Below are positions 1 to 11,869 of a stretch of DNA of 64,000 bases, piece by piece. The stretch is taken from assembly GCA_010015805.1 (NCBI GenBank), contig ML978123.1:248001-312000 (forward strand), written 5' to 3'. The stretch is from Rhizodiscina lignyota. Its lineage: Eukaryota > Ascomycota > Dothideomycetes > Aulographales > Rhizodiscinaceae. Each line of letters begins with the position of its first letter. The stretch's first letter is position 1. The position numbers were made by a program, and so were the translations under genes. Under the pieces are notes generated by a model. It saw only the letters and a list, made by a program, of their open reading frames with translations. It ran no database searches and was not told the origin of the DNA.

Positions 1-402
1 TTTTGTCTGGAAGATTCGGTATGCGAGTCAATTCTACACTGTGCAGCTTGGAAAGCAGTTGGGGATCGAATGGATTTGATTGGCTCGGAGCTCACCTCCA
101 CCCACCCAGTCATGCATATCTGATTATCTGATTCTCGACACCCAATTTCAGTTACTCTGTTACACAAGCTCTTTGGTCTGGGCATTCGTGGCTGACATAT
201 CTACAAATACCTTGACCATTTGCTCTGCGGCTACACCCCCCAAAGTTGCAAATGTGACATGTCTTTAACTGCATCTCGACACGATTGAACCCGCTACTGT
301 CGCACGTTCTACAATGATGGAAGAACAAATATTTCGTTCAGCTTTAGACTACATGCTTTGGTCCTAAAAGAAAGAAAAGGAAAAAAAGAGAGAGAAGGCA
401 AC
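1..402. other. left-edge stretch without a recognised gene
   Basis: No reading frame here resembles a known protein. It lies just beyond the stop codon of the minus-strand regulator that ends at 403. The purine-rich run at about 368-396 falls directly past that stop, so part of this stretch is probably its 3' untranslated region. Confidence 0.4.
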
Positions 403-2766
403 CTAAGGCGTGCCGCCACGACTGGATTCATCACTGGCCACTCCCTGAGATGTCTTTGTGTACGCGTTAACTAACACATCCAGCTTCGACAAATTTGGAT
501 CTTCATCAACCCTGATGATCGGAATCGGCCACTGAGACCGAATATAATGCTTCAGCAGTGGCGGGTCGTCCTCCGCCGAGCCCGTGTTGGTCGCCTCTTG
601 CAGCAAGGCGACGTCGTCCGGCTTCATGCGGTCGCGTAACAGACGATAGACCACCTCGGCAAGGTAGTAATTCTTTCTTTGGTCATGAAGTCCCTTCACG
701 CACAAGATCAAGGTCGAGCGCAAGTCATCCGGGGTAGATATAATCTCCTCACTTCTATTAAGAGCTTCGGACGCGGCATTTCCAAGCAATATCAGGAAGG
801 AGAGCATGAAGGGGTCGAAGGCGTCGAGGCTGTGTCGGAGATAGTAGAGACGTATGAGAGTCTCCATGCGGATTTTCGCGTTGAAGATGATATCTTGCGC
901 CGTGTTGTCTATCGCGAGCTCTGTGCATTTACCAGTGTCGCTGAGGATAGCGTGGGCTGCGGCGTGAGGAGTAAAGATCGAGGCTGTGGTGCTGAAGTAT
1001 TCGAGACTATCGCAGTAATTAGTCAGTGAGTGTTGAATAGCGCGAGGGTTACGAATGAGATGGCCACAAGCTTACTGTAGTTTAAGATGCATTGGTAAGA
1101 CGGAGTTACGAGGCGTCAGTGGTTCTGGTAAAGCCCCAAACCATTCGTCAAATCGAGATTTAAAGCGCTCAGCTTCACTTAGAGACAGCTGTCCATGAGA
1201 CTCGAGCTTGCCGTACAGCCGCTCGGTGATATCGTTCACGATGATTCGTAGACCGCAGAGGGAGCTGAAAAAGTATGGGAAGGACACCGGGTAGAGCGCT
1301 GAATCCTCATAGTATCTGATCCAGAACTCGCCGTACCAAGATGGGTCTGTGCTGGGGTCAGGTAGCGGGACTCGGGGCGGGGTCCTTGAGAAGAGGTGCG
1401 CGGAAGAAGTAGTAGGTCTCCATTCTGCATTCCTGTGTCAGCTATATTACGATTAATGTCAGCAATCTCCCCTCATTTACTGACACCTGGAAGCAGAAAA
1501 GAGCCCACGCTGTGAAAGCTCGCGCGTTGCGCCTTTTCCTGCTTCTTATATGGGGAGTCCTCAAAAATGCCTAGGTCATGGGCCATGGCAATGGCTTGTA
1601 TTCCGTACGAGAGACCAACTCTATCCATCCCGCTGGCATCATACAAGAAGTTTATAATGATCGCAGCTTGAATGGCCGTCAATTCGTTTGTTCCCTGATT
1701 GAGTTCCCAGAGCCTTTTGGCCTCGGCAAGGAATTTATACGGTAGGCTATGGGGGTTCCAGAATTGTGCGCGATTTGCTATCATACGATCACTCATCTGT
1801 AGACACCGTTAGCACCTGGCTCTCCAAGGCATTTTAGGCCCACTTACACACCCGGCAGAAAGTACAGCATTAACTAACATTGAAGAGCAGAATCGGCTGC
1901 GACCCGCGTTTAGGTCCTCTAAGAAATAGTCCTTTTGAAACATTGGCCACCACGGGTAGTCGTGAAGGAAGTATGCATGGAGAATCCTCCGCAGTAATGC
2001 GTCATCTGCACTGACAGTCGTCCACTGAGATACCTTCGCAGAGAAGAGTTTTGGATCGACAATTTCGGCGCTATGATAGGGCTTGAGGTACGGGCTCTTG
2101 AACTCAGAAGCTGTATCCTGCAACTAGCCCGCTGATTGTTGTCGTGATGAGTACGTGCTCTCGTATACGAGCGAGTCGAGGTATAAGTTATCTGATCTCA
2201 GGACGAATGTAGGCATGTCTCGCCTGTATGGTAGCTCATATCGCAATCGAGACTCCGGTACGACAGAAAGCTGGAGGAGAAGGTCCCCATCATGTACATA
2301 GCGTAGAATTTCGTCGGCGCTATGGCCTTGCCTGATCCTGTGAAGTATTTCAAGCGACTCTGGCTCTGTCTTGGTCTTAAGGATGTCGAACACTCCTTCG
2401 TAGGCTGAACGCTGATTGTTTAACTCGTTGTACCTTCGCTTCAAAGCTTGTGGACGGGTTTCGGTCCTATCAGTGTCATAACGGCACTCGCTGGACCGAT
2501 GGATGCATGCTGCGCATTTTGGACGTTCTGCGGTGCACTTCAAATGACGATGTTAATTCTTAGCACCTAACTGAGTAGATGGTTTCAGGTTTCCGTCGGA
2601 CCTTTGTTTTGCGCCCACGACAAGCATTGCATGCAACCCAGACAGTCGTCCTTTTGCTCTTTGTAACCGCGCTCTCCACGGCACCTAATCCCCTTGGCCC
2701 TGTGGCAGGTAAGAGAGGTCGCAAAGGGCGGTTCTCAGGGTTGGGAGGGCCTGTGTCAGTTGACAT
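403..2766 (-). pseudogene. Zn2Cys6 fungal transcription factor, probably decayed
   Basis: Family: fungus-specific regulators with an N-terminal zinc cluster and a Fungal_trans middle domain. The cluster forms only after removing a 64-nt intron (2601-2538): C-X2-C-X6-C, then C-X2-C-X6-C. The middle domain is clear (PYLKPYH, SADDALLRRIL, PWWPMFQKDYF, NELTAIQAAIIINFLYDASG, AIAMAHDLG). Other introns: 1847-1797 (canonical GTAAGT and CTAAC), 1486-1433, 1075-1007. Three problems break the reading frame. An in-frame TAG lies at 2126-2124; it could be spliced out only by a 51-nt GTATAC intron at 2168-2118. Near 1521-1530 the frame must shift by one base to reach the family motif RAFTAWALFCFQ. Near 1374-1384 it must shift again between YYFFRAPLLKDP and RVPLPDP. 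The C-terminal half (HLEYF onward to 403) is otherwise intact. I infer a pseudogene or sequencing errors. It is divergent from the hydratase gene. Confidence 0.65.
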
Positions 2767-3505
2767 AGGTGTAGGTGACGATTGCGTACTACTGGCAAGC
2801 TGAGTGCCTTGTACAGAAAGAGTGGCAGCTGTCGTGGCGTCATTGTCTGTTTATGCGCTTGTTCGCTCGAGTGGACTTGGGAAATTGACGGTCAAAGAGA
2901 GTTAAGGTCAGGGTCAGATCAGATCAACATAACTGAATAAAGGCGCGGAAACCGCTCCAGCCAATCAATCTTCGGTAGCGTGCAAGGGTTGCTCTTTACG
3001 AGAGACCTTCGGAGTATTCCGCCGCCAGTTTTCTATGAGCGACAGGTCACAGAGGTGCCCAGGGATCAACCAGTCTGGGGGCCTATGCCACCCAGACTTC
3101 GGTACCATGCCAACCAAACTCGTGGTTGAAGGGCAGTAGTTCCTTCCAGGTTTTCGTACCGTCTCGTCCCGGGATTCATCCGAGGTGTATCAGGTCATGG
3201 ACATCCGACGTCCGACTTTCAATATGACTGGAGGCCATTGGGCAATTGTAAGCCAGACAGAAGGTAGTTCCAACGACTCTACGGTTCATGGTCCTCATTA
3301 CTGTCTGTTTCTCATCATGTTACACCTCCGCTTACGGGGCTTTTCACATCATCGGCGTTCTTTGAACGTGCTTCCTCACATACGACGATTCTGCCCTCAA
3401 GAGCAACTATGTGAGCGTCAGAATCCCAAGAGACTTGGCCATTTTTGGAATGCACAATACCGGTTGAATCACTCCCAAGCTTGGAGAGCTCTTTCTGCCG
3501 AGGAC
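2767..3505. promoter_or_regulatory. divergent intergenic region
   Basis: Shared upstream region between the minus-strand zinc-cluster gene and the plus-strand enoyl-CoA hydratase. The hydratase frame is open upstream as far as 3185, so the right part may be leader or an N-terminal extension. I see no clear TATA box. Confidence 0.4.
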
Positions 3506-4375
3506 ATGAAATCGTCCTTTGGCATCTCATCTCCACCCGCCGTCAAGTTTCCTGAAATCACCTTTCCTACTCCTCACATCCTGCTCGTAACCTTGAACAG
3601 GCCACGCTCGCTCAATTGTGTAAATACTGACGGCCATTACGAGCTGGAGGAGCTCTTCAAATGGTTCGACGACGAGCCCCAGCTTCGCTGCGCAGTCCTG
3701 ACGGGAGCAGGACGAGCATTCTGCGCCGGAGCGGACCTTAAGGAATGGGATCAAAGAAATGAGAAAAGAGCGCGCGGAGAGCTTGACGAACGACCTAGGC
3801 TGCCTCCGTCTGGCTTTGGCGGCGTCGGTCGTAGAAGAGGGAAGAAGCCAATCATCGGAGCAGTTAATGGAATGGCTTTGGGCGGAGGATTCGAGATTGC
3901 GTCGGCGATGGATATGGTCATCGCGGCTAGGAGTGCTCAGTTCGCTCTACCAGAGGTCAAGAGGGGGGTGGGAGCTCTTTCGGGTTTGCTACCGAGACTG
4001 CATATGATGTTAGGCAAGCAAAGAGCGCTTGAGATGGCACTCACAGGCCGGAATTTAACTGCGCAGGAGGGAGAGAGGTGGGGATTCGTGAGCGCTATAG
4101 TCGACGATGCGGCTCCAGAAGAGGATGTGATAAAACGACCGGTCGTACAGAAGGCATTGGAATATGCCGAGTGTATTGCGAACAACAGCCCCGACAGTGT
4201 TATTGTTATTCGCGACGCCATTATGTCGGTGTGGTACGAAGGCAATGTAGACACGGCCCACGATGAAGCGCACGACAAATGGGCAAAGAAGCTGGACGAG
4301 GGAGAGAACATCAAGGAGGGTGTTAAGGCGTTTGTGGAAAAGAGAGCACCGCGCTGGGTGAACAGCAAATTCTAG
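3506..4375 (+). CDS. enoyl-CoA hydratase/isomerase (crotonase family)
   Basis: An intronless 289-residue protein of usual crotonase length. Crotonases bind acyl-CoA thioesters and hydrate or isomerise them, as in mitochondrial or peroxisomal fatty-acid and amino-acid breakdown. Seen: the oxyanion-hole segment GRAFCAGADLKEW (residues 69-81), NGMALGGGFEIA (121-132) and ALPEVKRGV (147-155). Both positions where hydratases carry catalytic glutamates are glutamate (E130, E150), so it should be active. ATG 3506 begins just before the conserved fold. The frame is open upstream with ATGs at 3197 and 3317; the 3317 start would add an arginine-rich leader resembling a mitochondrial presequence. The exact substrate cannot be told. 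Divergent from the regulator to its left. Confidence 0.9.
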   Translation: MKSSFGISSPPAVKFPEITFPTPHILLVTLNRPRSLNCVNTDGHYELEELFKWFDDEPQLRCAVLTGAGRAFCAGADLKEWDQRNEKRARGELDERPRLPPSGFGGVGRRRGKKPIIGAVNGMALGGGFEIASAMDMVIAARSAQFALPEVKRGVGALSGLLPRLHMMLGKQRALEMALTGRNLTAQEGERWGFVSAIVDDAAPEEDVIKRPVVQKALEYAECIANNSPDSVIVIRDAIMSVWYEGNVDTAHDEAHDKWAKKLDEGENIKEGVKAFVEKRAPRWVNSKF

Positions 4376-5552
4376 AGCTGGGAATTGGCACACCCCCGAA
4401 GCGCGGCCAAAGCCCAAAGCTCAAACGCCAAATCCGGCGCGAGTGCTTCCCCTTGCTATGGAGAGAAGATATGGAGAAAGTTGCAAGGCAGTCGTAGAGT
4501 GCGCCGTCAAAATAAAATGCTATGTCAAGATCAGGGGAAATACGCCGTGCAGGTATTTGCAGTATTGGTGTATGACTATATAATTGAAATAAGTTTTACT
4601 TACTATCGCCTTCGGGCATCGTGGGGTAATCGGTACAGAGATTAAACTGAAAAGAACGGGTACGGTTAACGTGTTGCAGGGCGGTTCGATCCCCGAAGGG
4701 ATCAAAATACTAACATTTAGGTGCCCAGTGACGGACAGCACCTTCTCGTGGTACTGGGTGTGAGTAATCTAAAAGACGAAACTAAGACTGTCCAATATTT
4801 TTTTGGCAATTTTTTTTGGTATAAAAAGTTGCTGGAAAAGATAGCTGTAAGTCTTCTCTCTGGTGTTTCACGCTCGCTCTTTTTGATAGGCGCTCGGACC
4901 AAATAGTGAAGCAGGGTGAGATTTCCAAAGGAGTTATGAATCTGGAACATATATACACGCCTCTCATGTTCCGCACAAAAGTACTGCTCTTCTATGTAGT
5001 CTAAGCTTCGTTTGCTTGCTTCGTTGCAAGGTGCGACCTATCTCGCCGACTGTTGCAAATATCACGGATAATGGCCGCTAAGCGTTTTCGGCGTGGTTGT
5101 CCGAAAGAGGAAATGGTGATGGTCCCGCAGCGTGAAGTAACTTCCTAGCATTGGAGCCGTCATTCAGCAACGACGTTTTAATCGCCGAAAAACAGCTGGA
5201 GGCCTTTCTGCAGAGAATAGTTTTGTTCTCTATGGTGATCGCCTGCATCTACACCAACTTGGGTATACCGAGCCCGCTTCAGCAGACCTTCATTATCGTC
5301 TCAACCCCGCAATTTATTCTCAAGAAGCTTCGCCAAACAGGGCGTATATACATCATTTCCACGCCGTTAAATATCTATCAAGCCGTAGCTCCAAGATGCG
5401 CTCCGGGGCATACTCAAAGATGTCATTCTTTTACCTCGTTACCTTCATTCCAACTACTCAACTCCCATGACGATCCAAGATTCCCGTCATCTAACGTCCT
5501 CCAGCCCCCCATTTTATTTAATTGGAGCGTGGTGGGCATACATTGAAGCACC
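4376..5552. other. intergenic, no gene recognised
   Basis: Open frames here (for example 5151-5546) lack recognisable motifs. The 8-base sequence CCTTCGGG (about 4608) has its perfect complement CCCGAAGG (about 4692), the latter next to a GGTTCGATCC string that recalls a tRNA T-loop, but no cloverleaf can be folded. Confidence 0.4.
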
Positions 5553-6454
5553 ATGCGAGCGAATGAAGAGAAGTGGCCGACAGAGCCAGACGCACTCGCC
5601 CTCGAAGCCTGGTCTCAAGACTTCTTGGTCGGCGCTCTCGTCATTCTTGCCTGCGTCACCTTCGCCAACACGCGACGCGGTATTCTGCTGCACAAGTTCA
5701 TCCTGATCGAGATCATCTGCGGCATGCCTCACGGCACGTTCATCTTCGTGCCAGCACCAGGTTATAGTTGGTATCTCTCCAGTACCGGTATCTTGCTCCA
5801 AGTATCCTGGTGCATGCATAACGTCGTCGCATGGATGAAGAACAACCCGTTCTTGAGCCGCAAAGTCAGCTGGCTGTACATCGATACTGTTGTCCTGAGC
5901 TTCGCGTACTGGATTGTAGAGTGGTACGCCAGGTTCGGATATTTTGGTGGATAGAGCAATCTCTTTGTGCATACTAGACCTTATGAAGCACTGTTTCGGT
6001 AAGCTCTTGGTCAATTTATTCTGGCATTGGAACTGATAACTTGGACAGTGACCCTTGGTGGGTCTTTACGGTCGTCACTCTGTTGTACAATATCCAGAGA
6101 CGTTACGAGCTTAGCATGAAAGACATTATTCGAGTCTCTCCTCGCTTTGCAGTCTTGCTGATGTCCATGTGCATCTCACTCATCTTCACGATCCTCGACA
6201 TCCTCTCCGTTACGTCGGTCATCGCGTCAGACCTGACGGTTGGGCTGAAGCAAGTTCGCAGTTTCGCAGCGGTGTCGTTTTATTGCTGACAGTATCACAG
6301 TCCATACTGGAAGTTGGCTATGGTGTTTAAATTGTTGACAGACGCTATCATCCTGGACGATTTGAAGACAGCGTTGGATAGACTCAGCAAACTTCATCAT
6401 GAAAAGCTGGCGGCTGATTCGTCATTCTGCCGAGAGAGCGTTAGCATTTTATAA
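5553..6454 (+). pseudogene. fungal polytopic membrane protein, interrupted by a stop codon
   Basis: Hydrophobic segments support about six transmembrane helices, for example around LVGALVILACVTFA, YLSSTGILLQVSWCM and the segment after SPRFAVLLMSM. Exons 5553-5998, 6049-6238 and 6293-6454 join in frame (798 coding bases) with introns GTAAGC..GGACAG and GTTGGG..GACAG. A TAG sits in frame at 5952-5954, after RFGYFGG. The reading frame continues beyond it with SNLFVHTRPYEALFR, then DPWWVF across the splice, which matches my recollection of this family. The last exon (SPYWKLAMVFK) is also well kept. No intron of reasonable size removes the TAG, so I infer a recent nonsense mutation. Function unknown. 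ATG 5553 is the first methionine before the first helix. Confidence 0.6.
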
Positions 6455-8227
6455 AGAGACAGGCAATATGACGACATTCAAGAGTTAGCATTAGACACGG
6501 TTCTGCCGTGGAATGCACGTGCTATTGGCTCCTCCGGTCACTGGATAGGTCCTCCATAGAAGAGTTGATGAAATCTCATCAAATCTGATTGGATCTAAAA
6601 AGAAAAGTATTGGGAAATGTCCCATCCGAACAGATTGAGAGGCCGATACGGCTCGAGAAATGTGCTGTCTGGCTGTGCGCACAGGGCGACGATTTAGCAC
6701 GGGGGAAGGCGGTGAGAGCGTTGAGCTCAATTCGAGCTCCCAAACCGTCATGAACAGGTCCAATTCGGGAAAGGGATCTCAGGACAGAAGAAAGAGATGA
6801 GATTCGTCTTTATTGAAGACTTTTCACAGGTCCATCCAGGAAACGAGGCTACTGCTCGTCTGGAGAATCACACCGCTGCTGCAGCGCCACAACCAAGCCG
6901 TCCGAGCTTTCTGTGGAGTGTGGAGTACCTTATCAGCATATCTAGTGGCTGCGGAGAAGAATCTGGAGTAAATCTGGGGTAACAAGACGTCGTTCGAGCA
7001 GTGTCCAAGAGTTGCGATCACTAGTCTTGCATCGGTGTTTCTGAGCGTGAGAATGCGGCTGAAGCGCGTACAAACGACGTGCATTGGGTCAGAAAAATAT
7101 GACTAGTAAAATTTTAGCCTGTCTAGATAGATGGAAAACGTGGTTCAATCCCTTGGCTTTAAGGAGCGGGAAAAGGGTGGCATTGTTGAAGCGCACGTCA
7201 GCCATAGAGAAGGCGCGCTACGAGCATGCGCGCAGAGTGACCTGTTGCATTCGGAAAAGCTCCACAAAAACATTTAATTTCCTGACGGCGTGGATTCAGG
7301 CGAAGCTATGTGCTCTTTCGGAGCAGCTCGGAATGGAGAGAACCTGCAGTCTATCTCCCCGGCGCAGAAGGCCTTACCAAATCGCCATGCCATACCGTGA
7401 GGATAGGCCCGAGCGGAGCGGTGACTTGAATGGGCAAAAACGTTTTGTAGAAGGCAAATCAGAACTGGGACAATTCTGAGTGGCTCGGGAGTTCTTCTGG
7501 AAGCCTTCTCTGCATGACTCTCACAGGGAGTCTGGGGTGAGACTGGCCGAACGATAAGCGCGCTTAAAGACCCTGAAGAATCGCTGCTAAAAATGGAGAT
7601 TCTGCAGCAAAGTCACTGCCGTTGAGACACCAAGTCTCGCCCCTAGCGAATTGCCACCCATAGGTACCTTGGAGGCCGGTTTCAGTGACCTGGGCTGGAC
7701 CTTCAGGGGAAGGAGAACATTGTTCTTCGAAACAGCCATTGACGAGGATCAACCCAGAGGAGATTGAGCGGATAGGGCTGTGATGGGCGATTGGCCATGT
7801 CTGTGATGGAAATTGGAGGGTTAGGAGCCGACTGATGAAGGCGCATAGCTTCGTTAGGCATATGCTAAGGCTCAAATTAACTTTGCGGCAATGGCAGCAT
7901 ATCTCTCAAAAGTGTTATACATGAAGAAATACGCAGATGCAGTGAGAGTGAAGAGCAATACCGCTTGTAGAGCTCCTGACTTTTTGTCGCAAACCTTGCG
8001 ATATCGAATTTTCACATGCTTCCCGCTTGTGGCATTGAAGATTCTTTGTTCTGGGAGCAATATCAGGCTCCGCAAGCGTCCAAGAGCATAGAGTTATCGA
8101 GAAGCACAGGTCTCCTACACATTTATCTACAGCATATCGCACGCTCAGACAAGTCGCCTCAGCCACGCGAATTGTTGGGCTTAGCGCCGTTGGCCTATCG
8201 GAGGCTGGCTCCTTGCGCGTGCACGGA
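6455..8227. other. intergenic, no gene recognised
   Basis: Several frames of 60-130 codons on both strands (the largest at 7084-7479, opening at a non-ATG codon) show no family motif, no matching splice sites and no domain. The right part is upstream of the elongation factor 3 gene. Confidence 0.35.
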
Positions 8228-8581
8228 CCGCACCTCTTTTTTCACCGCCAGCATTTCTCTTACAAAAGCACAGCGCCCCCAGCCCAATTCTTTTCCAAAC
8301 TCCTTCTTTCCCCCCCCTCTCACCTCTCCGCTCTCAGTCTGCTGCAGACTTGCCTTTTGCGTTTCCTTGTCGACGGCAGCCTTTTGTCGTCTAGCACAGC
8401 AAATAGACCGTTCCTCGAAATACCCGCCACCAGCGAGTTATCGGGGGCCCACTAGAATTTTTTTTTCAACGCCCATCACGCAGAACGCGGGACACCACTC
8501 CTCCGCACTATATAATTGCTCTTCCACACCTCATTCATCATCTTTCATCAACTACACAGTCTTCCGAAAACTACAGCAAAA
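8228..8581 (+). promoter_or_regulatory. pyrimidine-rich promoter/leader of the eEF3 gene
   Basis: Long C/T-rich runs at about 8230-8350 and 8460-8560 lead into the start codon at 8582, which sits in an A-rich context. Strongly expressed filamentous-fungal genes, including translation factors, commonly have CT-rich core promoters and leaders. Exact transcription start not determined. Confidence 0.45.
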
Positions 8582-11500
8582 ATGGCTCCGGCAGTCGACG
8601 TTAAGGAAGCAGCTGCTCCCTCTGCAGCGACTGTCAAATCCGAGAACACCAAGTCCTTGAAGGTCTTGGAAGAGCTTCTGGCCAAGTTGTCCATCTCAAA
8701 GGCTCAAGATGAGATCAACGCCACTTCTCTGGACCTCGCAACCTTCATTAATGGTGACATCGAGCAGGCTGATGCGCCGACGAAGTAAGTTTGCCACCTT
8801 GAAAATCCTTATCGCGCATCTTCACACGATCGCATTTTCTGGACTTTGGCTAACAAATGATTTTGCAGGGCTGTCGAGCTCTTGAAGAAGCAACTCGGCA
8901 ACAAGAAGGATGCTCTCGCACGCGAGCGCGCCCTCGATGCCATCAAGGCGATCGCCTCTCACTCCACCGTCTCCCCCGCTGTCGAGCCGTACCTTGTCGC
9001 TCTCCTTCCCGCAACTCTCTCCGCGGTTGGCGACAAGATGGTACCGGTCAAGAACGCAGCACAGGCTGCTGCAGAAGCAATCGTCAAGGCGACCAACGCC
9101 AACGCCGTCAAAGCTATCATCCCACACCTCATCCACTCGCTCAGAAATGCGCAGAAGTGGCCCGAAAAGATGACGGACCTGAAGTGCATGGAGATTCTGT
9201 GCGAAAGTGCGCAGGCTCAGATGGCTTTCCGCGTTCCGGACCTGATTCCTGTTGTTTCCGACGCGATGTGGGACACCAAGCCTGAGGTTAAGAAGTATGC
9301 ATACGGCACCATGGAGAAGCTCTGCGCCCTCATCTCGAACAAGGATATTGAGCGCTTCATTCCGGAGCTCATTACCTGTATCGCCGATCCCCGCAAGGTT
9401 CCAGAGACGGTCCACTTGCTCGGTGCCACCACTTTCGTCACTGACGTCCACGAGCCTACCCTGGCTATCATGGTTCCTCTGCTCGAGCGTGGTCTCCAAG
9501 AGCGTGAGACTGCGATCAAGCGTAAAGCTGCCGTCATTGTCGACAACATGTGCAAGCTTGTCGAGGATCCTCAGATCGTTGCACCTTTCCTGCCAAAGAT
9601 GATGCCCAGCCTGACGAAGAACTATGACACGATGGCCGATCCTGAGGCCCGTGAGAAGACAAAGCAGGGTCTGGACACCCTTACCCGCGTTGGTGCCGTC
9701 AAAGATGGCAAGATCCCCGAGGTTTCACGAGCTGGCGACATTGCCACCGTTGCTGGTATTCTGAAGAGCTGCTTCAAGGAGACACCCGCGGCGAAGTTCG
9801 ACCCCATTGTTGAGTACGTTGCGGCGATTGGCGGCCAGCTCGTCGACGAGAAGGACACTGAGCAGGGCAACTGGGCCACGAACGCCACTCCTTACCTTGC
9901 TGTCATCGTTGGGGAAAACGATGCTCCTGCGATCACGGACTCCCTTCGCAAGCGTGCTTCCCCAGGCGTTGCCGAGGAGGAAGAATTCGAGCCTGATGAG
10001 GAGGAAGGTGAAGATCTGTGCAACTGCACGTTCAACCTTGCGTACGGTGCCAAGATCCTGCTCAACCAGACCCACCTGCGTCTGAAGCGTGGACAGCGTT
10101 ATGGTCTGCTCGGCCCCAACGGTTCCGGCAAGACCACTCTCATGCGCGCCATCAACAATGAACAGGTCGAGGGTTTCCCCAAGCAGAACGAGGTCAAGAC
10201 CGTCTACGTCGAGCACGATCTTGATGCTGCCGACACTGAGCAGACTGTTCTTAGCTGGACCATGAAGAAGCTCGAGTCCGTTGGTATCAACATCTCCCAA
10301 CCGGACGTTGAAGCCAAGCTTGTGGAGTTCGGCTTTGTCAAGGAGCAGATTGAAGCACCAATCACCTCTCTCTCTGGTGGCTGGAAGATGAAGCTTGCGC
10401 TTGCCCGTGCTGTGTTCGAGGAGCCTGATATTCTCATGCTGGACGAGCCTACCAACCATATGGACGTCAAGAACGTTGCCTGGCTTGAGGACTACCTTAT
10501 GAACTCGCCTTGCACTTCCATCATCATCTCCCACGACAGCAAGTTCTTGGACCACGTCATTCAGCACGTCATCCACTACGAGCGCTTCAAACTCAAGAGA
10601 TACCGTGGTAACCTCAGCGAGTTCGTCAGGCGTGTCCCGTCCGCCAAGTCTTACTACGAGCTTGGTGCCTCAGAGATCGAGTTCAAGTTCCCTGAGCCCG
10701 GTTTCCTTGAGGGCGTCAAAACCAAGGCCAAGGCCATTATTCGTGTCACCAATATGTCCTTCCAGTACCCTGGCAGCGCGAAGCCTCAGCTCTCTAACAT
10801 CTCCTTCCAATGCTCGCTTGGCTCTCGTATTGCTGTCATTGGCCCTAACGGCGCAGGCAAATCTACTCTCGTTAACGTGCTGACTGGCGAACTCATTCCT
10901 ACTTCCGGAGAGGTCTACCAACACGAGAACATCCGTATTGCCTACATCAAGCAGCACGCTTTCGCTCATATCGACCATCACCTCGACAAGACGCCTTCCG
11001 AATATATCCAGTGGCGTTTCCAAACTGGTGAGGATCGTGAGACTATGGATCGTGCGAACAAGATCATCACCGAAGAGGATGAGAACGCCATGAACAAGAT
11101 CTACAAGATTGAGGGAACTCAGCGCCGTGTCATTGGTATCCACTCTCGTCGCAAGTTCAAGAACAGCTACGAGTACGAGTGCTCGTTCGTTCTCGGTGAG
11201 AACGTCGGCCTGAAGAACGAGAAATGGACTCCAATGATGACTGCCGACAACGCTTGGATTCCTCGTTCCGAGATTCTCACTTCCCACGGCAAGATGGTTG
11301 CCGAGGTCGACCAGAAGGAGGCCCTCGCCAGCGGTCAATTCCGTCCTCTGGTCCGTAAGGAGATTGAGGCTCACGCCGCGAACTTTGGCCTCGATGCCGA
11401 GTTGGTTTCTCACTCCCGCATGCGTGGTCTCTCCGGTGGTCAGCGTGTCAAGGTCGTGCTTGCAGCTTGCTCATGGCAGCGCCCTCATTTGATCGTCCTC

Positions 11501-11869
11501 GACGAGCCGACTAACTACCTGGACCGTGACTCTCTCGGTGCCCTGTCCAAGGCTATCAAGAGCTTCGAGGGTGGTGTTATCATCATCACTCACTCGTCCG
11601 AGTTCACCAGGGACCTGACGGAGGAAGTCTGGGCTGTCATGGACGGCCGCATGACGCCATCCGGCCATAACTGGGTGCAAGGTCAAGGCTCTGGACCCAG
11701 ACTGACGGAGAAGGGCGAGGAAGAGGAGCGCTTCGACGCCATGGGTAACAAGATCGATGCGGCGAAGACAAAGAAGAAGCTCACCTCTTCCGAAGCCCGC
11801 AAGAAGAAGAAGGACCGTATGGCACGCCGCAAGCGTGGTGAGGAGGTCTTCTCCGATGAGGACGACTAG
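8582..11869 (+). CDS. YEF3: translation elongation factor 3 (eEF3), ABC-F ATPase
   Basis: Fungus-specific ribosome-bound ATPase that helps release E-site tRNA and deliver aminoacyl-tRNA with eEF1A; cytosolic. Exons 8582-8784 and 8869-11869 (84-nt intron, GTAAGT..TTGCAG) give 1067 residues, close to the roughly 1040 of yeast. Order: N-terminal HEAT-type helical repeats up to about residue 390; first ABC domain with Walker [10 protein letters not shown] (about 483), signature LSGGW and LDEPTNHMD; second ABC domain with GPNGAGKST (about 726), a chromodomain-like insertion, signature LSGGQ and LDEPTNYLD; then a lysine-rich tail ([14 protein letters not shown]) of the kind that binds eEF1A and ribosomes. 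Codon use is strongly biased towards C-ending codons, as in highly expressed genes; this also produces long antisense open frames. Confidence 0.98.

Noticed and set aside
4600-4720. tRNA-like segment (GGTTCGATCC and a complementary 8-base pair)
   Set aside because: The T-loop-like string and the pairing bases cannot be placed in one cloverleaf; the T stem does not pair and there is no anticodon arm.
5151-5546. 131-codon frame before the membrane protein
   Set aside because: No domain, no good splice sites, and it overlaps the likely promoter of the gene at 5553.
7084-7479. 131-codon plus-strand frame
   Set aside because: Opens at a non-ATG codon, no motif, no promoter or intron evidence.
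8822-11413. Long antisense frames opposite eEF3 (up to 283 codons)
   Set aside because: They follow from strong codon bias of eEF3; none has a domain or splice signals.
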